DNA of 64,000 bases from Sphingomonas sp. IC-11 (GCF_021043365.1 NZ_JAJNDU010000003.1:274840-338839), one strand, 5' to 3'. Counted from the first letter of the stretch, positions 19,354 to 29,480 are shown. Translations and numbers: made by a program. The notes: generated by a model from the sequence alone, not told the origin.

Positions 19354-19377
19354 GTCGCCACATACCAGCCGCGCCGA

Positions 19378-19683
19378 TTAGGCGGCGGTGGCGGTATCGG
19401 TCGTGGTGCGCTTCTTGACGATGTCGCGCTTCAGGCGACGCGCGCGGAGCGACAGCTTCTCGTCGCTGGTCTTCACCAGCCAATTGTCGAGACCGCCGTT
19501 GTGCTCGACCGAGCGCAGGCCGTGCGTCGAGACGCGCAGGCGCACGCTGCGCTCCAGCACGTCCGAGATCAGCGTCACGTTCTGCAGGTTAGGCAGGAAA
19601 GTACGCTTGGTCTTGTTGTTGGCGTGGGAAACATTGTGTCCCACCTGCCGGCCCTTGCCGGTCAGCTCGCAGATGCGCGACAT
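19378..19683 (-). CDS. rpmB: Ribosomal protein bL28
   Basis: Large-subunit ribosomal protein L28, 101 residues, the alphaproteobacterial length. The N-terminus [20 protein letters not shown] and the following [15 protein letters not shown] are diagnostic. The C-terminus is Thr/Ala-rich ([10 protein letters not shown]). It stands alone between a phytase-like gene and a small membrane-anchored protein. Confidence 0.97.
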   Translation of the reverse strand: MSRICELTGKGRQVGHNVSHANNKTKRTFLPNLQNVTLISDVLERSVRLRVSTHGLRSVEHNGGLDNWLVKTSDEKLSLRARRLKRDIVKKRTTTDTATAA

Positions 19684-19824
19684 GGTTCGTGATCCTGAGT
19701 TTCGGGTTGGCCCGGAAAGTGGGCGCCACTAGCGACACGATCTCGAATCGTCAAGCGGCGGGCCGTGCAACTTACCTTCCATCACGTTCGTTGTTGCGTC
19801 AGCGAATCGAATGGAGACCGGAAC

Positions 19825-20064
19825 ATGCGCGCTCTTCTTGTTCTTCTCGGCATTGCCGCGCTCGTGATCCTGGCAGGCATGGCGACCGGCTTCATCAACA
19901 TCGACCAGACCCAAACCGCCAAGCTTCCACGAATTGAGGGCGGACAAGCGCCTGAATTCAAAGCAGACGTCGGCAAGATTGATCTCGGCACCGAAAAGAA
20001 GGTGATCGAAGTGCCCAAGGTGGATGTCCAGAAGCCGGGCGCGGCACCGACCCCGGCGCAATAA
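19825..20064 (+). CDS. Small membrane-anchored protein of unknown function
   Basis: 79 residues: an N-terminal transmembrane or uncleaved signal segment (LLVLLGIAALVILAGMATGF), then a short soluble tail with IEGGQAPEFKADVGKIDLGT and a Pro/Ala-rich end. I know no functional family. The ATG at 19825 follows GAGACCGGAAC; the longer frame starts without a ribosome-binding site. It is monocistronic and codon use matches its neighbours, so it is likely real. Confidence 0.65.
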   Translation: MRALLVLLGIAALVILAGMATGFINIDQTQTAKLPRIEGGQAPEFKADVGKIDLGTEKKVIEVPKVDVQKPGAAPTPAQ

Positions 20065-20149
20065 GCCGAGGTTCTGCCCGCGGCTGCTAGCCGGCCGCTG
20101 CTTGATCGCACGCGTTCAATTTTTCTGCGGGCTGCCCTAAGGGGCCGCT

Positions 20150-20599
20150 ATGTTCCCGCTGCCTCGCCCGATGCGCGCTGCGCTTGATGCCGCCCGTGCC
20201 GCGGCACGGGAAGGCGAAGTTCCAGTCGGGGCAGTCATCGCGCGGGGTGACGAGGTTATCGCCACAGCCGCCAATGCGCCACGGCGTCTTTGCGACCCGA
20301 CTGCCCATGCCGAGATGCTGGCGATTCGAGCAGCGGCTCGCGCGCTCAGCCGCGACCGGTTGGAGGATTGCGACCTGTGGGTGACACTGGAGCCGTGCGC
20401 GATGTGTGCGGGCGCGATTGCGCATTCCCGCCTGCGCCGGGTCTATTATGGCGCTCGCGATCCGAAGGGCGGGGCGGTGGAACATGGCCCGCGTTTCTTC
20501 GCGCAGCCGACCTGCCACCATCGTCCGGAGGTTTATCCCGACATCGGTGCCGAAGAATCAGCCGGGCTCTTGCGGGAGTTCTTCGCCGGGCGGCGGTGA
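20150..20599 (+). CDS. tadA: TadA, tRNA(Arg)-specific adenosine-34 deaminase
   Basis: Converts A34 to inosine in tRNA-Arg(ACG). It is 149 residues, a cytidine-deaminase-fold enzyme: catalytic HAE (His53, Glu55) and zinc ligands in LEPCAMCAG (Cys83, Cys86). Size and motifs match TadA rather than guanine or cytosine deaminases. It has two hairpins directly downstream and converges with an OmpA-like gene. Confidence 0.93.
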   Translation: MFPLPRPMRAALDAARAAAREGEVPVGAVIARGDEVIATAANAPRRLCDPTAHAEMLAIRAAARALSRDRLEDCDLWVTLEPCAMCAGAIAHSRLRRVYYGARDPKGGAVEHGPRFFAQPTCHHRPEVYPDIGAEESAGLLREFFAGRR

Positions 20600-20617
20600 C
20601 CTTCCGGCGGGAAGGTC
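20598..20617 (+). terminator. Hairpin at the tadA stop
   Basis: Perfect 8-bp stem GACCTTCC/GGAAGGTC with a GGCG loop, overlapping the tadA stop codon. Confidence 0.55.
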
Positions 20618-20627
20618 TGGTGCATGA

Positions 20628-20664
20628 AGAGGTGGGAAACGGCGCGGTGCCGCTTCTCACCTCT
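20628..20664. terminator. Bidirectional hairpin between tadA and the OmpA gene
   Basis: AGAGGTGGGAA pairs with TTCTCACCTCT (11 pairs with one G-U). It lies 15 bases beyond the OmpA-family stop and about 30 bases beyond tadA. Confidence 0.6.
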
Positions 20665-20679
20665 CCACACGTCAGTTGA

Positions 20680-21366
20680 TCAGTTGCGGTAGCCGACCTC
20701 GCTCTCCAGGATCGGCACGATCTTGATTTCCACGCGGCGGTTGGCGGCGCGGCCGTCCTCGGTTTCGTTGGTCGCGATCGGCTGCGTTTCGCCGAAGCCG
20801 CGCGTGCCGATACGGGCGCGTGTCACGCCGCGGGACGACAGGTAATCGGCGACTGCCGCAGCACGCCGTTCCGAAAGCCCCTGATTGTAAGCGTCGCTGC
20901 CGTTCGAATCCGTGTGGCCGTACACGTCGACATAGGTCCGGTTGTAATCACTCAGCACCCTTGCGACTTCATCAAGGGTACGCTGGAACTGCGGCTGAAC
21001 CGTCGCCGAATCATAGGCGAAATTGATGCCGCTCGGGATGTTGAGCAGCAAATCGTCGCCCTGGCGGATCACCTGCACGTCGGTGCCGGCGGTGCGGGCG
21101 CGCATTTCACGCTCCTGCCTGTCCATGTAGGCGCCGATCCCGGCACCGGCGATGCCGCCAATGCCAGCGCCGACGATCTTCTCGGTACGGTCACGCCGAC
21201 CGCCGACGAGATCGCCAAGGAGGTAGCCGCCCAGCGCGCCGCCGATGCCGCCGATGGCTGCCTTGGAGATTCCCCGCTCGCCCGTTTCCGGATCGGTCGT
21301 ACAACCCGCAGTGGCCAATAATGCGCAGCCCGCAAGTGCGGCGGTGAACCCGGATCTCCGCTTCAT
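20680..21366 (-). CDS. OmpA-family lipoprotein with glycine-zipper domain
   Basis: 228 residues. A lipoprotein signal peptide ends in LATAGC with the lipidated cysteine at residue 22. A glycine-zipper segment (AAIGGIGGALGGYLLGDLVGG and GIGGIAGAGIGAYMD) follows, then a C-terminal OmpA peptidoglycan-binding domain (VDVYGHTDSNGSDAYNQGLS, GFGETQPIATN, RRVEIKI). It resembles the YiaD-type envelope proteins that tether the outer membrane to peptidoglycan. Start ATG as given. Confidence 0.93.
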   Translation of the reverse strand: MKRRSGFTAALAGCALLATAGCTTDPETGERGISKAAIGGIGGALGGYLLGDLVGGRRDRTEKIVGAGIGGIAGAGIGAYMDRQEREMRARTAGTDVQVIRQGDDLLLNIPSGINFAYDSATVQPQFQRTLDEVARVLSDYNRTYVDVYGHTDSNGSDAYNQGLSERRAAAVADYLSSRGVTRARIGTRGFGETQPIATNETEDGRAANRRVEIKIVPILESEVGYRN

Positions 21367-21496
21367 TGTGTCTCATTCCTCCATGTTCTGACGGTAAAAC
21401 CAGCCTGTTCGGCGGGTTGTTCCGCTTCCGTGCTGAACCGTGGCTGACGCGAGAGGTTGCCGGACATGAGAAATGCCGCCAAGAAGGCCATCTACC

Positions 21497-22792
21497 ATGC
21501 CACCGCCGTTCCCCTGGATCGACGTCCTGATCATTCTCACGCTGGTCGCCCTCAACGGCGTCTTTGCGATGAGCGAGCTTGCAATCGTATCTGCGCGCAA
21601 GGCGCGGCTGGACGCCATGGTGCGTGCCGGCCGGCGCGGTGCCCGTGCCGCTATCGATCTTGCCGCCGATCCGGGCAAATTCCTCTCCACAGTGCAGATC
21701 GGGATCACCCTGATCGGTATCATCAACGGCGCCTATTCCGGTGCAAGCCTTGGCGCGCCGACCGCGGCGCGGCTGGCGGCGCTTGGCGTGCCGGCGCACA
21801 TTGCCGATAATCTTGGCGTGGCGCTGGTCATCGGCCTGACGACCTATGCCTCGCTGATCATTGGAGAGCTGGTTCCCAAGCAGGTTGCCCTGCGCAACCC
21901 GGAGCCGGTCGCGGTGTGGGTCGCGCTGCCGATGACGTGGCTTGCTAGCCTGACGAAGCCGCTGGTCTGGATGCTTGATGCGTCCAGCGCGCTGATCTTT
22001 CGCCTGCTGCGGCTGAACCGGGAATCGGAGGAGCATGTCACGGCGGAGGAGTTGCACCTGATCGTGGCGGAGGCGTCAAAGTCCGGGGTGATCGAGGAGC
22101 ATGAGCGCTCCATCATCTCTGGCGTGGTGCGCCTGGCCGACCGGCCGGTGCGCGAGGTGATGACGCCGCGCACCGAAGTCGACTGGCTGGACGCTGGGCT
22201 CAGCGACACGGCCATTCGGGCCAAGATCCTGGCAACGCCGCACAGCCGCCTGCCGGTGGCGGATGGCTCTATCGATGCGGTAATCGGCGTGGTTCAGGCG
22301 CGGGATGTGGCTGCTGCCCTGGCGCGGGGCGAGACGCTGGATCTGCGTCAGCTGGTGCGCAAGGCGCCGTTCGTTGTCGACCAGATCGACGCCATGGATG
22401 CACTGGATGCGTTGCGCCGCGCGGAAGTGCCGATGGCCTTGATCCATGACGAATATGGTCATTTCGAAGGCATCGTAACGCCGGCCAATCTGCTGGCTGC
22501 GATCGCTGGCGAGTTCGCTTCGGATGCGGAGCCAGGTGAGGCGCCGAACATCGTGGAGCGCGATGACGGGACGTTGCTGGTGTCCGGCACGACTGCTGCC
22601 GATTCGCTGGCCGAGCGCCTGGGGATCGAGCTTCCCGAGGATCGTGATTACGCGACGGTCGCCGGGCTGGCGCTGGCGATCTTCCGGCACCTGCCGGCGG
22701 AAGGCGAGAGCTTCATCGAACAGGGCTGGCGCTTCGAGGTGGTCGACCTTGATGGGCGGCGTATTGACAAGCTGCTCGTGAGCGAAGCCTGA
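21497..22792 (+). CDS. Hemolysin-family CNNM/CBS-domain membrane protein
   Basis: About 431 residues: an N-terminal CNNM (DUF21) transmembrane region (several helices, residues 1-165), a paired CBS domain (EVMTPRTEVDWLD to YGHFEGIVTPANLL), and a C-terminal CorC/HlyC transporter-associated domain. Relatives include CorB/CorC-type magnesium or cobalt transport proteins; real haemolysin activity is not implied. The ATG at 21497 (MPPPFPWIDVLIILT) is preferred to an earlier in-frame one. No partner gene is adjacent. Confidence 0.9.
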   Translation: MPPPFPWIDVLIILTLVALNGVFAMSELAIVSARKARLDAMVRAGRRGARAAIDLAADPGKFLSTVQIGITLIGIINGAYSGASLGAPTAARLAALGVPAHIADNLGVALVIGLTTYASLIIGELVPKQVALRNPEPVAVWVALPMTWLASLTKPLVWMLDASSALIFRLLRLNRESEEHVTAEELHLIVAEASKSGVIEEHERSIISGVVRLADRPVREVMTPRTEVDWLDAGLSDTAIRAKILATPHSRLPVADGSIDAVIGVVQARDVAAALARGETLDLRQLVRKAPFVVDQIDAMDALDALRRAEVPMALIHDEYGHFEGIVTPANLLAAIAGEFASDAEPGEAPNIVERDDGTLLVSGTTAADSLAERLGIELPEDRDYATVAGLALAIFRHLPAEGESFIEQGWRFEVVDLDGRRIDKLLVSEA

Positions 22793-22803
22793 GGGTGTAG
22801 CTC

Positions 22804-23037
22804 CTAGGCGGAGCGCTGCGACGCCAGAGAATCGATCATCGGGAGACTGGCGGACGCTTGTTCAGCGCCGCCAGCGGATGAGCCGGAACGTGGCGCGGGC
22901 GCCTCTCCGATGCAAAGCGCGTACATCCGTTCCGCAAACTGGCGGCTGCCCAGATGCTGTAGTCCCGCGGTCAAACGCGCCCGTCCGGTAAGACGACGGG
23001 GGATGGCGGCTGCTACGCCGAGGCGCAGCAGCCACAT
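22804..23037 (-). CDS. Hypothetical small protein after lgt
   Basis: A 77-residue frame directly downstream of lgt on the same strand (9-base gap). It is Arg/Ala-rich with no recognised motif and no membrane segment. AAGG touches the start codon, which is too close to be a good ribosome-binding site. It could be a real small gene or a GC-rich spurious frame. Confidence 0.3.
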   Translation of the reverse strand: MWLLRLGVAAAIPRRLTGRARLTAGLQHLGSRQFAERMYALCIGEAPAPRSGSSAGGAEQASASLPMIDSLASQRSA

Positions 23038-23046
23038 CCTTGATGA

Positions 23047-23928
23047 TCAGGCGACGCTTTGGCCGCCGGCGATTGGCTCAACCCGCTGACGGCGACGTGC
23101 TGCCGTGGCGACAAGGTACAGCCCGCCAGCGATCATCGGCAGGCACAGCAGCTGCCCCATGTGGATTGTGGTGGCAAAGAACGTGCCGGCGAATTGCGAG
23201 TCCGGCTCTCGGAAGAACTCCACGAAGAAGCGTGCGAGACCATAGCCCGTCAGGAAGACGCCGACGAGCTTGCCTGGCTGATACCGGGCCTCGGTGCGCC
23301 AGAAGAAGAACCACAGAACGGCCAGGAGGACGATGCCTTCCAGCCCAGCCTCATAAAGCTGGCTTGGGTGCCGGGCGGGTTCAGGAAAGCCGGTCGGGAC
23401 GGTGCGTGAGAAGACGATGGCCCAAGGCACGTCGGTCGGCTTGCCCCAAAGCTCGCCATTCACGAAATTGGCCAGGCGACCGAACAGCAGCCCGAAGGGC
23501 ACGACGCAGGCGACGTAATCGTGGATGCGAAGCCAGTTCAGCCCGTTCTTGCGCGCGAACAGGATGATCGCGAGACTGGTGCCGATAACCCCGCCGTGGA
23601 AGCTCATGCCGCCATCCCACAACCGCAAGATGCGCAGTGGGTGGAGGATCATGTCCGGGGCGTAGAACAGCACATAGCCGAGCCGGCCGCCCAGGATGAT
23701 GCCCAGCGTGGCGTAGAACACCAGGTCGTCGGCATGTCGTCGCGCCATCGGGGCGCCCGGCTGAGCGAGAAGCTTCAGCAGGTACCACCAGCCGATGACG
23801 ATGCCCGCGATATAGGCGAGGCTGTACCAGCGCAGCGTGAAGAAGCCGATGGAGAAGACGTCGGGATGCAGCCCGAGATCGTCGAAGCGGATATGGCCGG
23901 CGGCCGCGGCAAACATGGGCAGGATCAA
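23047..23928 (-). CDS. lgt: Lgt, prolipoprotein diacylglyceryl transferase
   Basis: Inner-membrane enzyme adding diacylglycerol from phosphatidylglycerol to lipobox cysteines, the first step in lipoprotein maturation. About 293 residues with seven or so membrane segments; the signature [16 protein letters not shown] and the HGGVIG loop are present, as is [12 protein letters not shown]. Start uncertain: a TTG at 23928 has GAGGG at a good spacing, a GTG opens the frame at 23949, and an ATG lies at 23916. The OmpA-like lipoprotein at 20680 is one predicted substrate. Confidence 0.93.
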   Translation of the reverse strand: MILPMFAAAAGHIRFDDLGLHPDVFSIGFFTLRWYSLAYIAGIVIGWWYLLKLLAQPGAPMARRHADDLVFYATLGIILGGRLGYVLFYAPDMILHPLRILRLWDGGMSFHGGVIGTSLAIILFARKNGLNWLRIHDYVACVVPFGLLFGRLANFVNGELWGKPTDVPWAIVFSRTVPTGFPEPARHPSQLYEAGLEGIVLLAVLWFFFWRTEARYQPGKLVGVFLTGYGLARFFVEFFREPDSQFAGTFFATTIHMGQLLCLPMIAGGLYLVATAARRRQRVEPIAGGQSVA

Positions 23929-23993
23929 GGCTTTTCCCTCTGGCGTCACGCCTGCATAAGGGCCCGCGACAGCAGGACCAAGCGGAGAGACGC

Positions 23994-25706
23994 ATGAAGA
24001 CCGAACTAGATCTCAAGATGGACGCGACCATGGCCGCGTTGACGGGGGAGGGCGGTCCGCTTGCGCTCGGATCCATGGAGCGATTCGGTCAGACCTTGCC
24101 CATCATCGCTGCGGCTCCTCCTTCGCTGCCGGCCTATTTCGCGCATTACAGCCAGCAGCATGCTGCCACCGAGTTCCTCGTCGCGGGTGACGAGCGCCTC
24201 ACCTATGCCGAAGTCTATGCCAAGGCGCAGGAAGTCGCCCGGGCGCTGGTAACAGGCTTTGGCGTGAAAAAGGGCGACCGGGTCGGCATCGCGGCCCGCA
24301 ACTCCCCGTCCTGGATCGTGATCTACATGGGCATCCTGATGGCGGGTGGTGTCGCCACCCTGCTCAACGGCTGGTGGCAGTCGGAGGAGCTTCAGGCTGG
24401 CGTCGAAGACGTCGGGTGCACCCTGGTTTTTGCCGATCCGCCGCGCTGCAAGCGTCTCGCCGCCCTGCCGCAGCTATCGGCCAAGGTGGTCGAGTTCGAC
24501 GACCTGAAACCGCTTGCCACGGCACTGGGCCCGATCGTCGCGAAGGCATCTGGCGACGCCACGATGCCTGAGGTCGGCCCGGACGATCATGCCACCATCC
24601 TCTTTACCTCCGGTTCGACCGGCCAGTCGAAGGGCGCGCTGTCCACGCATCGCCAGGTAACGCAGGGCGTGTTCAATTATCTCGCCTCCGCGCTCATGAT
24701 GCTCGCTCTGGCGGCGCAGGAAGGACAGGAGGCGAGCGGCTTGCAACCCTCCACCCTGTTGAATGTGCCGCTGTTCCACGTGACGGCGGAGGTGCCGGTC
24801 TTCCTTCAGTCGTTCGCGATCGGTCGCAAGCTGGTGCTGATGCCGAAGTGGGACGCGGAAGAGGCGATGCGCCTGATCGAGCAGGAAAAGATCACCTATT
24901 TCGTCGGCGTTCCGCTCATGAGCTTCGAGCTGCTGAACCATCCGAACCGGCACAAATATGACCTGTCCAGCGTGGCGGACATCGCCGCTGGTGGCGCGCC
25001 GCGCCCGGTCGAGCATGTGAAGCGCATCAACGAGGAGATGGAGGGGGCGCCGCTCATCGGTTACGGCCTGACCGAAACAAACGGGGTCGGTACCGGCAAT
25101 TGGCGCACCAATTACCTGGCCAAGCCGAACTCCGCGGGACGCCCCTCGATGCCGCTGGTGGACCTCGCCATCCTTGACGACGCGGGCAGGCCAGTGCCGC
25201 AGGGTGAACGGGGCGAAGTGTCGATCCGTTCGGCGGCGTGTTTCCAGGAATATTGGGGGAAGCCCGAGGCCACTGAGGCGTGCTACACCGCCGATGGTTA
25301 TTTTCGCACCGGCGACATCGGCTATCTGGACGAGGACGGTTACCTCTTCATCGTTGATCGCAAAAAGGACATCATCATTCGCGGCGGCGAGAACATCAGC
25401 TGTCAGGAGGTGGAGGAGGCGCTCTACCAGCATCCGGATGTCGCCGAAGTAGCCGTGTTCGGGCTGGCGGATGACAAATATGGCGAAGTCCCGGGTGCCG
25501 TCGTTCATCTGGCCCAGCCGGGCGCCGTCACCGTGGATGACCTTTGCGCCTTCCTCACGCAACATATCGCCGCGTTCAAGGTGCCCCAGCGTATCTGGCT
25601 GTCCAACGATCCGCTGCCGCGGCTTGGGACTGAGAAGATCGACAAGGTCAGCCTGCGAAACAAGTATCGCGCGCTGGCCGCGGCACAGACCCAGGTTTCG
25701 GAATAG
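23994..25706 (+). CDS. AMP-binding acyl-CoA synthetase/ligase family protein
   Basis: 570 residues of the class I adenylate-forming family (acyl-CoA synthetase-like). The core motif [13 protein letters not shown], then [35 protein letters not shown] and the C-terminal [10 protein letters not shown] lysine region are all present, so it should be active. The carboxylate it activates cannot be told from the sequence; fatty acids or aromatic acids are both possible. ATG with GGAGAGA upstream. It diverges from lgt and is followed by a hairpin. Confidence 0.9.
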   Translation: MKTELDLKMDATMAALTGEGGPLALGSMERFGQTLPIIAAAPPSLPAYFAHYSQQHAATEFLVAGDERLTYAEVYAKAQEVARALVTGFGVKKGDRVGIAARNSPSWIVIYMGILMAGGVATLLNGWWQSEELQAGVEDVGCTLVFADPPRCKRLAALPQLSAKVVEFDDLKPLATALGPIVAKASGDATMPEVGPDDHATILFTSGSTGQSKGALSTHRQVTQGVFNYLASALMMLALAAQEGQEASGLQPSTLLNVPLFHVTAEVPVFLQSFAIGRKLVLMPKWDAEEAMRLIEQEKITYFVGVPLMSFELLNHPNRHKYDLSSVADIAAGGAPRPVEHVKRINEEMEGAPLIGYGLTETNGVGTGNWRTNYLAKPNSAGRPSMPLVDLAILDDAGRPVPQGERGEVSIRSAACFQEYWGKPEATEACYTADGYFRTGDIGYLDEDGYLFIVDRKKDIIIRGGENISCQEVEEALYQHPDVAEVAVFGLADDKYGEVPGAVVHLAQPGAVTVDDLCAFLTQHIAAFKVPQRIWLSNDPLPRLGTEKIDKVSLRNKYRALAAAQTQVSE

Positions 25707-25732
25707 GATACCCGGTTACTGGCATGGAGGAG

Positions 25733-25757
25733 CGGCGGCGGGCTCGGCTCGCCGCCG
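25733..25757. terminator. Bidirectional hairpin between ligase and oxidoreductase genes
   Basis: CGGCGGCG and CGCCGCCG arms with a 9-base loop in the convergent gap. Confidence 0.5.
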
Positions 25758-25814
25758 CACGTTTCCAACATCGCGCTGCGGCGGGCTCCGCTGTGCAGGC
25801 CGATGAACGGACCG

Positions 25815-26831
25815 TCAGCGCCAGCCGAGTGCGGGCGCCACGTGCGTCAGGATGCTTTCAATCACATGCGCGTTGTAGGCGACGCCTAACTGGTTCGGCA
25901 CCGTCAGCAGCAAGGTGTCGGCTTCTGCTATCGCCTCGTCGGCGCGCAATTGCTCCACCAGCCGCTCGGGCTCCGCGGCATAGGACCGGCCGAACACGGC
26001 GCGCATGTTGTCAATGACGCCGATCTGGTCACTGTCCGACCCGGCGCCGAAATAGTGCCGGTCCTGATCGTTCACCAGCGCGAAGATTGAACGCGACACC
26101 GACACGCGCGGCTCCCGCGTGTGGCCTGCCTCCTTCCAGGCGGCACGATAGGCGCGAATCTGCTTCGCCTGTTGCACATGGAACGGCTCCCCGGTCTCAT
26201 CTGCCTTCAGCGTCGAGCTCTGCAGGTTCATGCCCTGCTGCGCTGCCCAGATTGCGGTTGCGTTCGATCCAGAGCCCCACCAGATCCGCTCGCGCAGCCC
26301 GGCGGAGAACGGCTCGAGGCGCAACAGACCGGGCGGGTTCGGGAACATTGGGCGCGGATTGGGCCGGGCAAAGCCCTCGCCCTTCAGCAGTTCGTAAAAT
26401 ACTTCACCGTGGCGACGGCCCATATCCGCGTCGCTGCTGCCCTCTGCCGGCGCATAGCCAAAGTAGCGCCACCCCTCGATCACCTGCTCAGGGGAGCCGC
26501 GGCTGACGCCAAGCTGAAGCCGGCCGCCGCTGATCAGGTCAGCGGCTCCTGCGTCCTCCGCCATGTAGAAGGGGTTCTCGTAGCGCATGTCGATCACGCC
26601 AGTGCCGATTTCGATCCGGCGGGTGCGGGCGCCGACCGCGGCGAGCAGGGGAAAGGGCGAGGCGAGTTGCTGTGCGAAATGGTGGACGCGGAAATAGGCG
26701 CCGTCGGCGCCCAGTTCTTCCGCGGCGACCGCAAGCTCGATCGACTGAAGCAGCACGTCGCTTGCCGAGCGCGTGGCTGAATGGGGGGCGGCCGACCAAT
26801 GGCCGAACGAAAGAAAGCCGATCTTCTTCAT
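25815..26831 (-). CDS. LLM-class (luciferase-like) flavin-dependent oxidoreductase
   Basis: About 338 residues of the bacterial luciferase-like superfamily. Typical segments are VAAEELGADGAYFRVHHF, IEIGTGVIDMRYENPFYMAE, GGRLQLGVSRGSPEQ and WWGSGSNATAIWAA. Such enzymes use reduced FMN for oxygenation or hydride transfer; the substrate is unknown. The ATG at 26831 (MKKIGFLSFGHW) is chosen because that is where homologous sequence starts; a longer frame begins at 26888. Monocistronic. Confidence 0.88.
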   Translation of the reverse strand: MKKIGFLSFGHWSAAPHSATRSASDVLLQSIELAVAAEELGADGAYFRVHHFAQQLASPFPLLAAVGARTRRIEIGTGVIDMRYENPFYMAEDAGAADLISGGRLQLGVSRGSPEQVIEGWRYFGYAPAEGSSDADMGRRHGEVFYELLKGEGFARPNPRPMFPNPPGLLRLEPFSAGLRERIWWGSGSNATAIWAAQQGMNLQSSTLKADETGEPFHVQQAKQIRAYRAAWKEAGHTREPRVSVSRSIFALVNDQDRHYFGAGSDSDQIGVIDNMRAVFGRSYAAEPERLVEQLRADEAIAEADTLLLTVPNQLGVAYNAHVIESILTHVAPALGWR

Positions 26832-26974
26832 GCTGGCTGATCCCGGCGCTGCGTCGACCCGATGTGACGCAGCAATCTGGTTCAGCATATGGGCCGCGGC
26901 GCTGCGTGACCAAGGCGTCGATCGGAGACGATCCGTTTCGCAGTCGGCGCTTCAGCCCGGCGCTTCGCCGTGTC

Positions 26975-27748
26975 TCAGAACGGCAGCCAGTTCGATTTTT
27001 GGGTGAATTTCATGTACCCGACATTCACGCCTGCCCGGTATCCGACGCCGAGCCGCACAGGGATCAGCACGACGTTGCCGCGCCGCAAGTAGGTCGCAGC
27101 AAATCCGCCAACGAAGTACAAGCGTCCCTCAGCCGCGGGAAAGCGGCGGTACAGGTCGGCCGTGTCGTACAGATTATAGACCAGCACGAAAACCTTGTTG
27201 GCATCGCCGCCCACGTCGAAGCCGACCGAAGGACCGGTCCAATAGACCGGCATCTGCCCCTCTACCTTGTGGGTCATGATCCCCGAACCGTAACGCAGGC
27301 CGACGACAAACGCGCCCGCAGCCTCGCGACCCGCGATATAGGCGTTCGGCTCGCCCTGCTCCGACAGTATCTTCTCGATAATCGACGCGAAGCCTTCTGC
27401 GCCCTTTCCGAACAGGCCTTCGCCAGCCCCGATCAGATCATCCCGCTTGAACGTAGTGTCCGCCTGAGTGGTCGCCTCCGCTCGAGCATCGGCGCCGGCC
27501 GGCGGAGCGGGCGCTGGCGTCTGGGCAGGCAGCGGCGCTTCGAGCGGCGGCGAATCTTGATTGACTGGCGTATCGTCGTTTGATGTCGGTTCCCTATAGG
27601 TCTGTGCCCGTGCCGGAGGTGGCGGCACGCGCGGCCCGGAAAGATCACCGTCGATCGACTGATTGGGATCGATCGTCCGCACTTGGGCCGGTGCAGCACC
27701 AGCAAGCGAGGTGGCGATCATCGCCACGGCGATCATGAACTTGCGCAT
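26975..27748 (-). CDS. DUF1134 domain-containing secreted protein
   Basis: About 257 residues. Signal peptide (MRKFMIAVAMIATSLAGAAPAQ), a Pro-rich linker, then a DUF1134 domain with YGSGIMTHKVEGQMPVYWTG, SVGFDVGGDANKVFVLVYNL and a C-terminal GVGYRAGVNVGYMKF. Function unknown; widespread in alphaproteobacteria. The ATG at 27748 has GGGGGA 9 bases upstream; the frame extends to 28048, but that part is antisense to tRNA-Ser and not coding. Confidence 0.88.
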   Translation of the reverse strand: MRKFMIAVAMIATSLAGAAPAQVRTIDPNQSIDGDLSGPRVPPPPARAQTYREPTSNDDTPVNQDSPPLEAPLPAQTPAPAPPAGADARAEATTQADTTFKRDDLIGAGEGLFGKGAEGFASIIEKILSEQGEPNAYIAGREAAGAFVVGLRYGSGIMTHKVEGQMPVYWTGPSVGFDVGGDANKVFVLVYNLYDTADLYRRFPAAEGRLYFVGGFAATYLRRGNVVLIPVRLGVGYRAGVNVGYMKFTQKSNWLPF

Positions 27749-27924
27749 CGTTACCATTCCCCCGGGCAGACCCCGATTGGCTACCATAAGCAAGACCGTG
27801 CTTTCACGGCAATGAACGGTGCGCCGGACCGAGTCCGCCCCGCGGCCGATCGAATCGTGCGACCATGTCGCGGACGGTTGATCCGCCCCGCGCACCCCGC
27901 TATAGCCGCGCTTCCGCCAGGCCC

Positions 27925-28014
27925 GGAGACGTGGGTGAGTGGCTGAAACCAACGCTTTGCTAAAGCGTCGTACGGGAAACTGTACCGAGGGTTCGAATCC
28001 CTCCGTCTCCGCCA
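27925..28014 (+). tRNA. tRNA-Ser(GCT)
   Basis: Acceptor GGAGACG pairs with CGTCTCC; the anticodon stem ACGCT/AGCGT encloses loop TTGCTAA with anticodon GCT (27959-27961, reads AGC/AGU). A long variable arm and G73 with an encoded CCA fit a class II serine tRNA. T-arm GAGGGTTCGAATCCCTC. Its 3' end is the probable attachment site of the island that follows. Confidence 0.95.
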
Positions 28015-28202
28015 GATCCTGGACATCAGTGCATCGCCGCGAACTCAACTGGACGCCGAAAGCGCGAGTTTTCTGCTACTTGTCCCGGCCGGGTTGTTTG
28101 AGTGGGTCCGCAGCAATCCGCCGCAGACCAATGCCGTAATTATGACCGGGAGTATGGCTTGCGCTCTACCGGTCTCGTGGTACGCCGGCTTGAGGCGGAC
28201 CG

Positions 28203-29480
28203 ATGAGAATCAGAAACAAGCTCAACGTTAGGCAAGTCGCCAGCACCACGAAGGTCGGAGTTCACTCTGACGGCGGCGGCTTATACCTAAGAGTGCGAGC
28301 TTCCGGATCGCGGGCTTGGCTATTCGTCTACACCATGCACGGAAAGCGCCGCGAAATGGGGCTCGGATCCGATCTCGACGTGACGCTTGCACAAGCCCGA
28401 GAAAAGGCCGCTGCGGCGCGGCTGCTCGTAAGCGAAGGGATAGATCCGCAAGTTCACCGAGCAAGCGCGCGAGCGGAAGCTGAGCGCGCCCGGAAGGTCC
28501 ATACGTTAACGGCCGGCATCGGAAAAGTTTCGGTGGGTCGATCAAACTGGCCAACGAATTCGTTTGGCGCATTTGCGTTGCAGTGGCTCGACAGCGTCGA
28601 GGATGGCTTCAGCAACGCCAAGCATCGACAGCAATGGCGCAATACGCTGACGACCTATGCCGCTCCCCTGTTTCCGCTCGCTATCAACGCGGTCAGCACA
28701 GAGGCGGTGCTTGAAGTTCTCAAGCCTATTTGGCTGACAAAGGCGGAGACCGCGTCGCGAGTACGGGGCCGGATCGAAAAAGTCTTGGACGCGGCCAAGG
28801 TGAAAGGTTTGCGTGACGGAGAGAACCCGGCGCGGGGCCGCGGCCATTTAGATTTGCTGCTTCCGAAGCGCAGCAAGGCTGAAGTAAAGCACCATGCCGC
28901 ATTACCTTTTCGCGAGATCGCGGGCTTCTTTTCTCAACTGCGAACACGATCGGCCATGGCGGCTCGTGCCTTGGAATTTACGATCCTAACGGCCGCACGC
29001 TCCGGTGAAACCCGTGGCATGACATGGAGTGAGGTGGATCTCGAGCAGCGTATCTGGACAGTGCCTGGAACGCGGATGAAGGCGAAGGAAACGCATCAGG
29101 TCCCGTTAAGTGACGCCGCATTATCGATTCTGACCTCACTCAAACCAGAGACTCCGAAGCCGAGCGCGCTGATCTTTCCTGCGCTGCGCGGTGGAATGAT
29201 GTCGGACATGGCAATGTCGCAGCTGCTAAAGCGCATGGAGCGCGGGGACATCACTGTGCACGGCTTTCGGTCGACTTTCCGTGACTGGGCTGGTGAGGCC
29301 ACCAACTTCGCTCGCGAAGAAATTGAGATGGCGCTTGCTCACACCATCGCGTCCGCGACGGAGCGCGCCTATCGTCGAGGTCGAGCGGTCGACAAACGAC
29401 GGGAGCTAATGGCGGCTTGGGCCGATTACTGCCTTGGCACCAGTGACGCGGCTCATGAGCAGCCCGGCCACAGCCGATAA
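28203..29480 (+). CDS. P4-type tyrosine integrase at tRNA-Ser
   Basis: 425 residues. The N-terminal arm-binding DUF4102-like domain (GVHSDGGGLYLRVRASGSRA, KRREMGLGSDLDVTLAQARE) is followed by a core-binding domain and the catalytic domain: ILTAARSGETRGM (first Arg), VHGFRSTFRDWA (His-x-x-Arg), LAHTIASATERAYRRG (second His and the nucleophilic Tyr). This arrangement is typical of integrases that target tRNA 3' ends. The gene starts 188 bases past tRNA-Ser(GCT), so it marks the left edge of an island. Confidence 0.94.
   Translation: MRIRNKLNVRQVASTTKVGVHSDGGGLYLRVRASGSRAWLFVYTMHGKRREMGLGSDLDVTLAQAREKAAAARLLVSEGIDPQVHRASARAEAERARKVHTLTAGIGKVSVGRSNWPTNSFGAFALQWLDSVEDGFSNAKHRQQWRNTLTTYAAPLFPLAINAVSTEAVLEVLKPIWLTKAETASRVRGRIEKVLDAAKVKGLRDGENPARGRGHLDLLLPKRSKAEVKHHAALPFREIAGFFSQLRTRSAMAARALEFTILTAARSGETRGMTWSEVDLEQRIWTVPGTRMKAKETHQVPLSDAALSILTSLKPETPKPSALIFPALRGGMMSDMAMSQLLKRMERGDITVHGFRSTFRDWAGEATNFAREEIEMALAHTIASATERAYRRGRAVDKRRELMAAWADYCLGTSDAAHEQPGHSR

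Noticed and set aside
26975..28048. Long minus frame covering DUF1134 and antisense of tRNA-Ser
   Set aside because: Only the part from 27748 down matches a protein with signal peptide; the upstream 100 codons run through the tRNA and have no ribosome-binding site.
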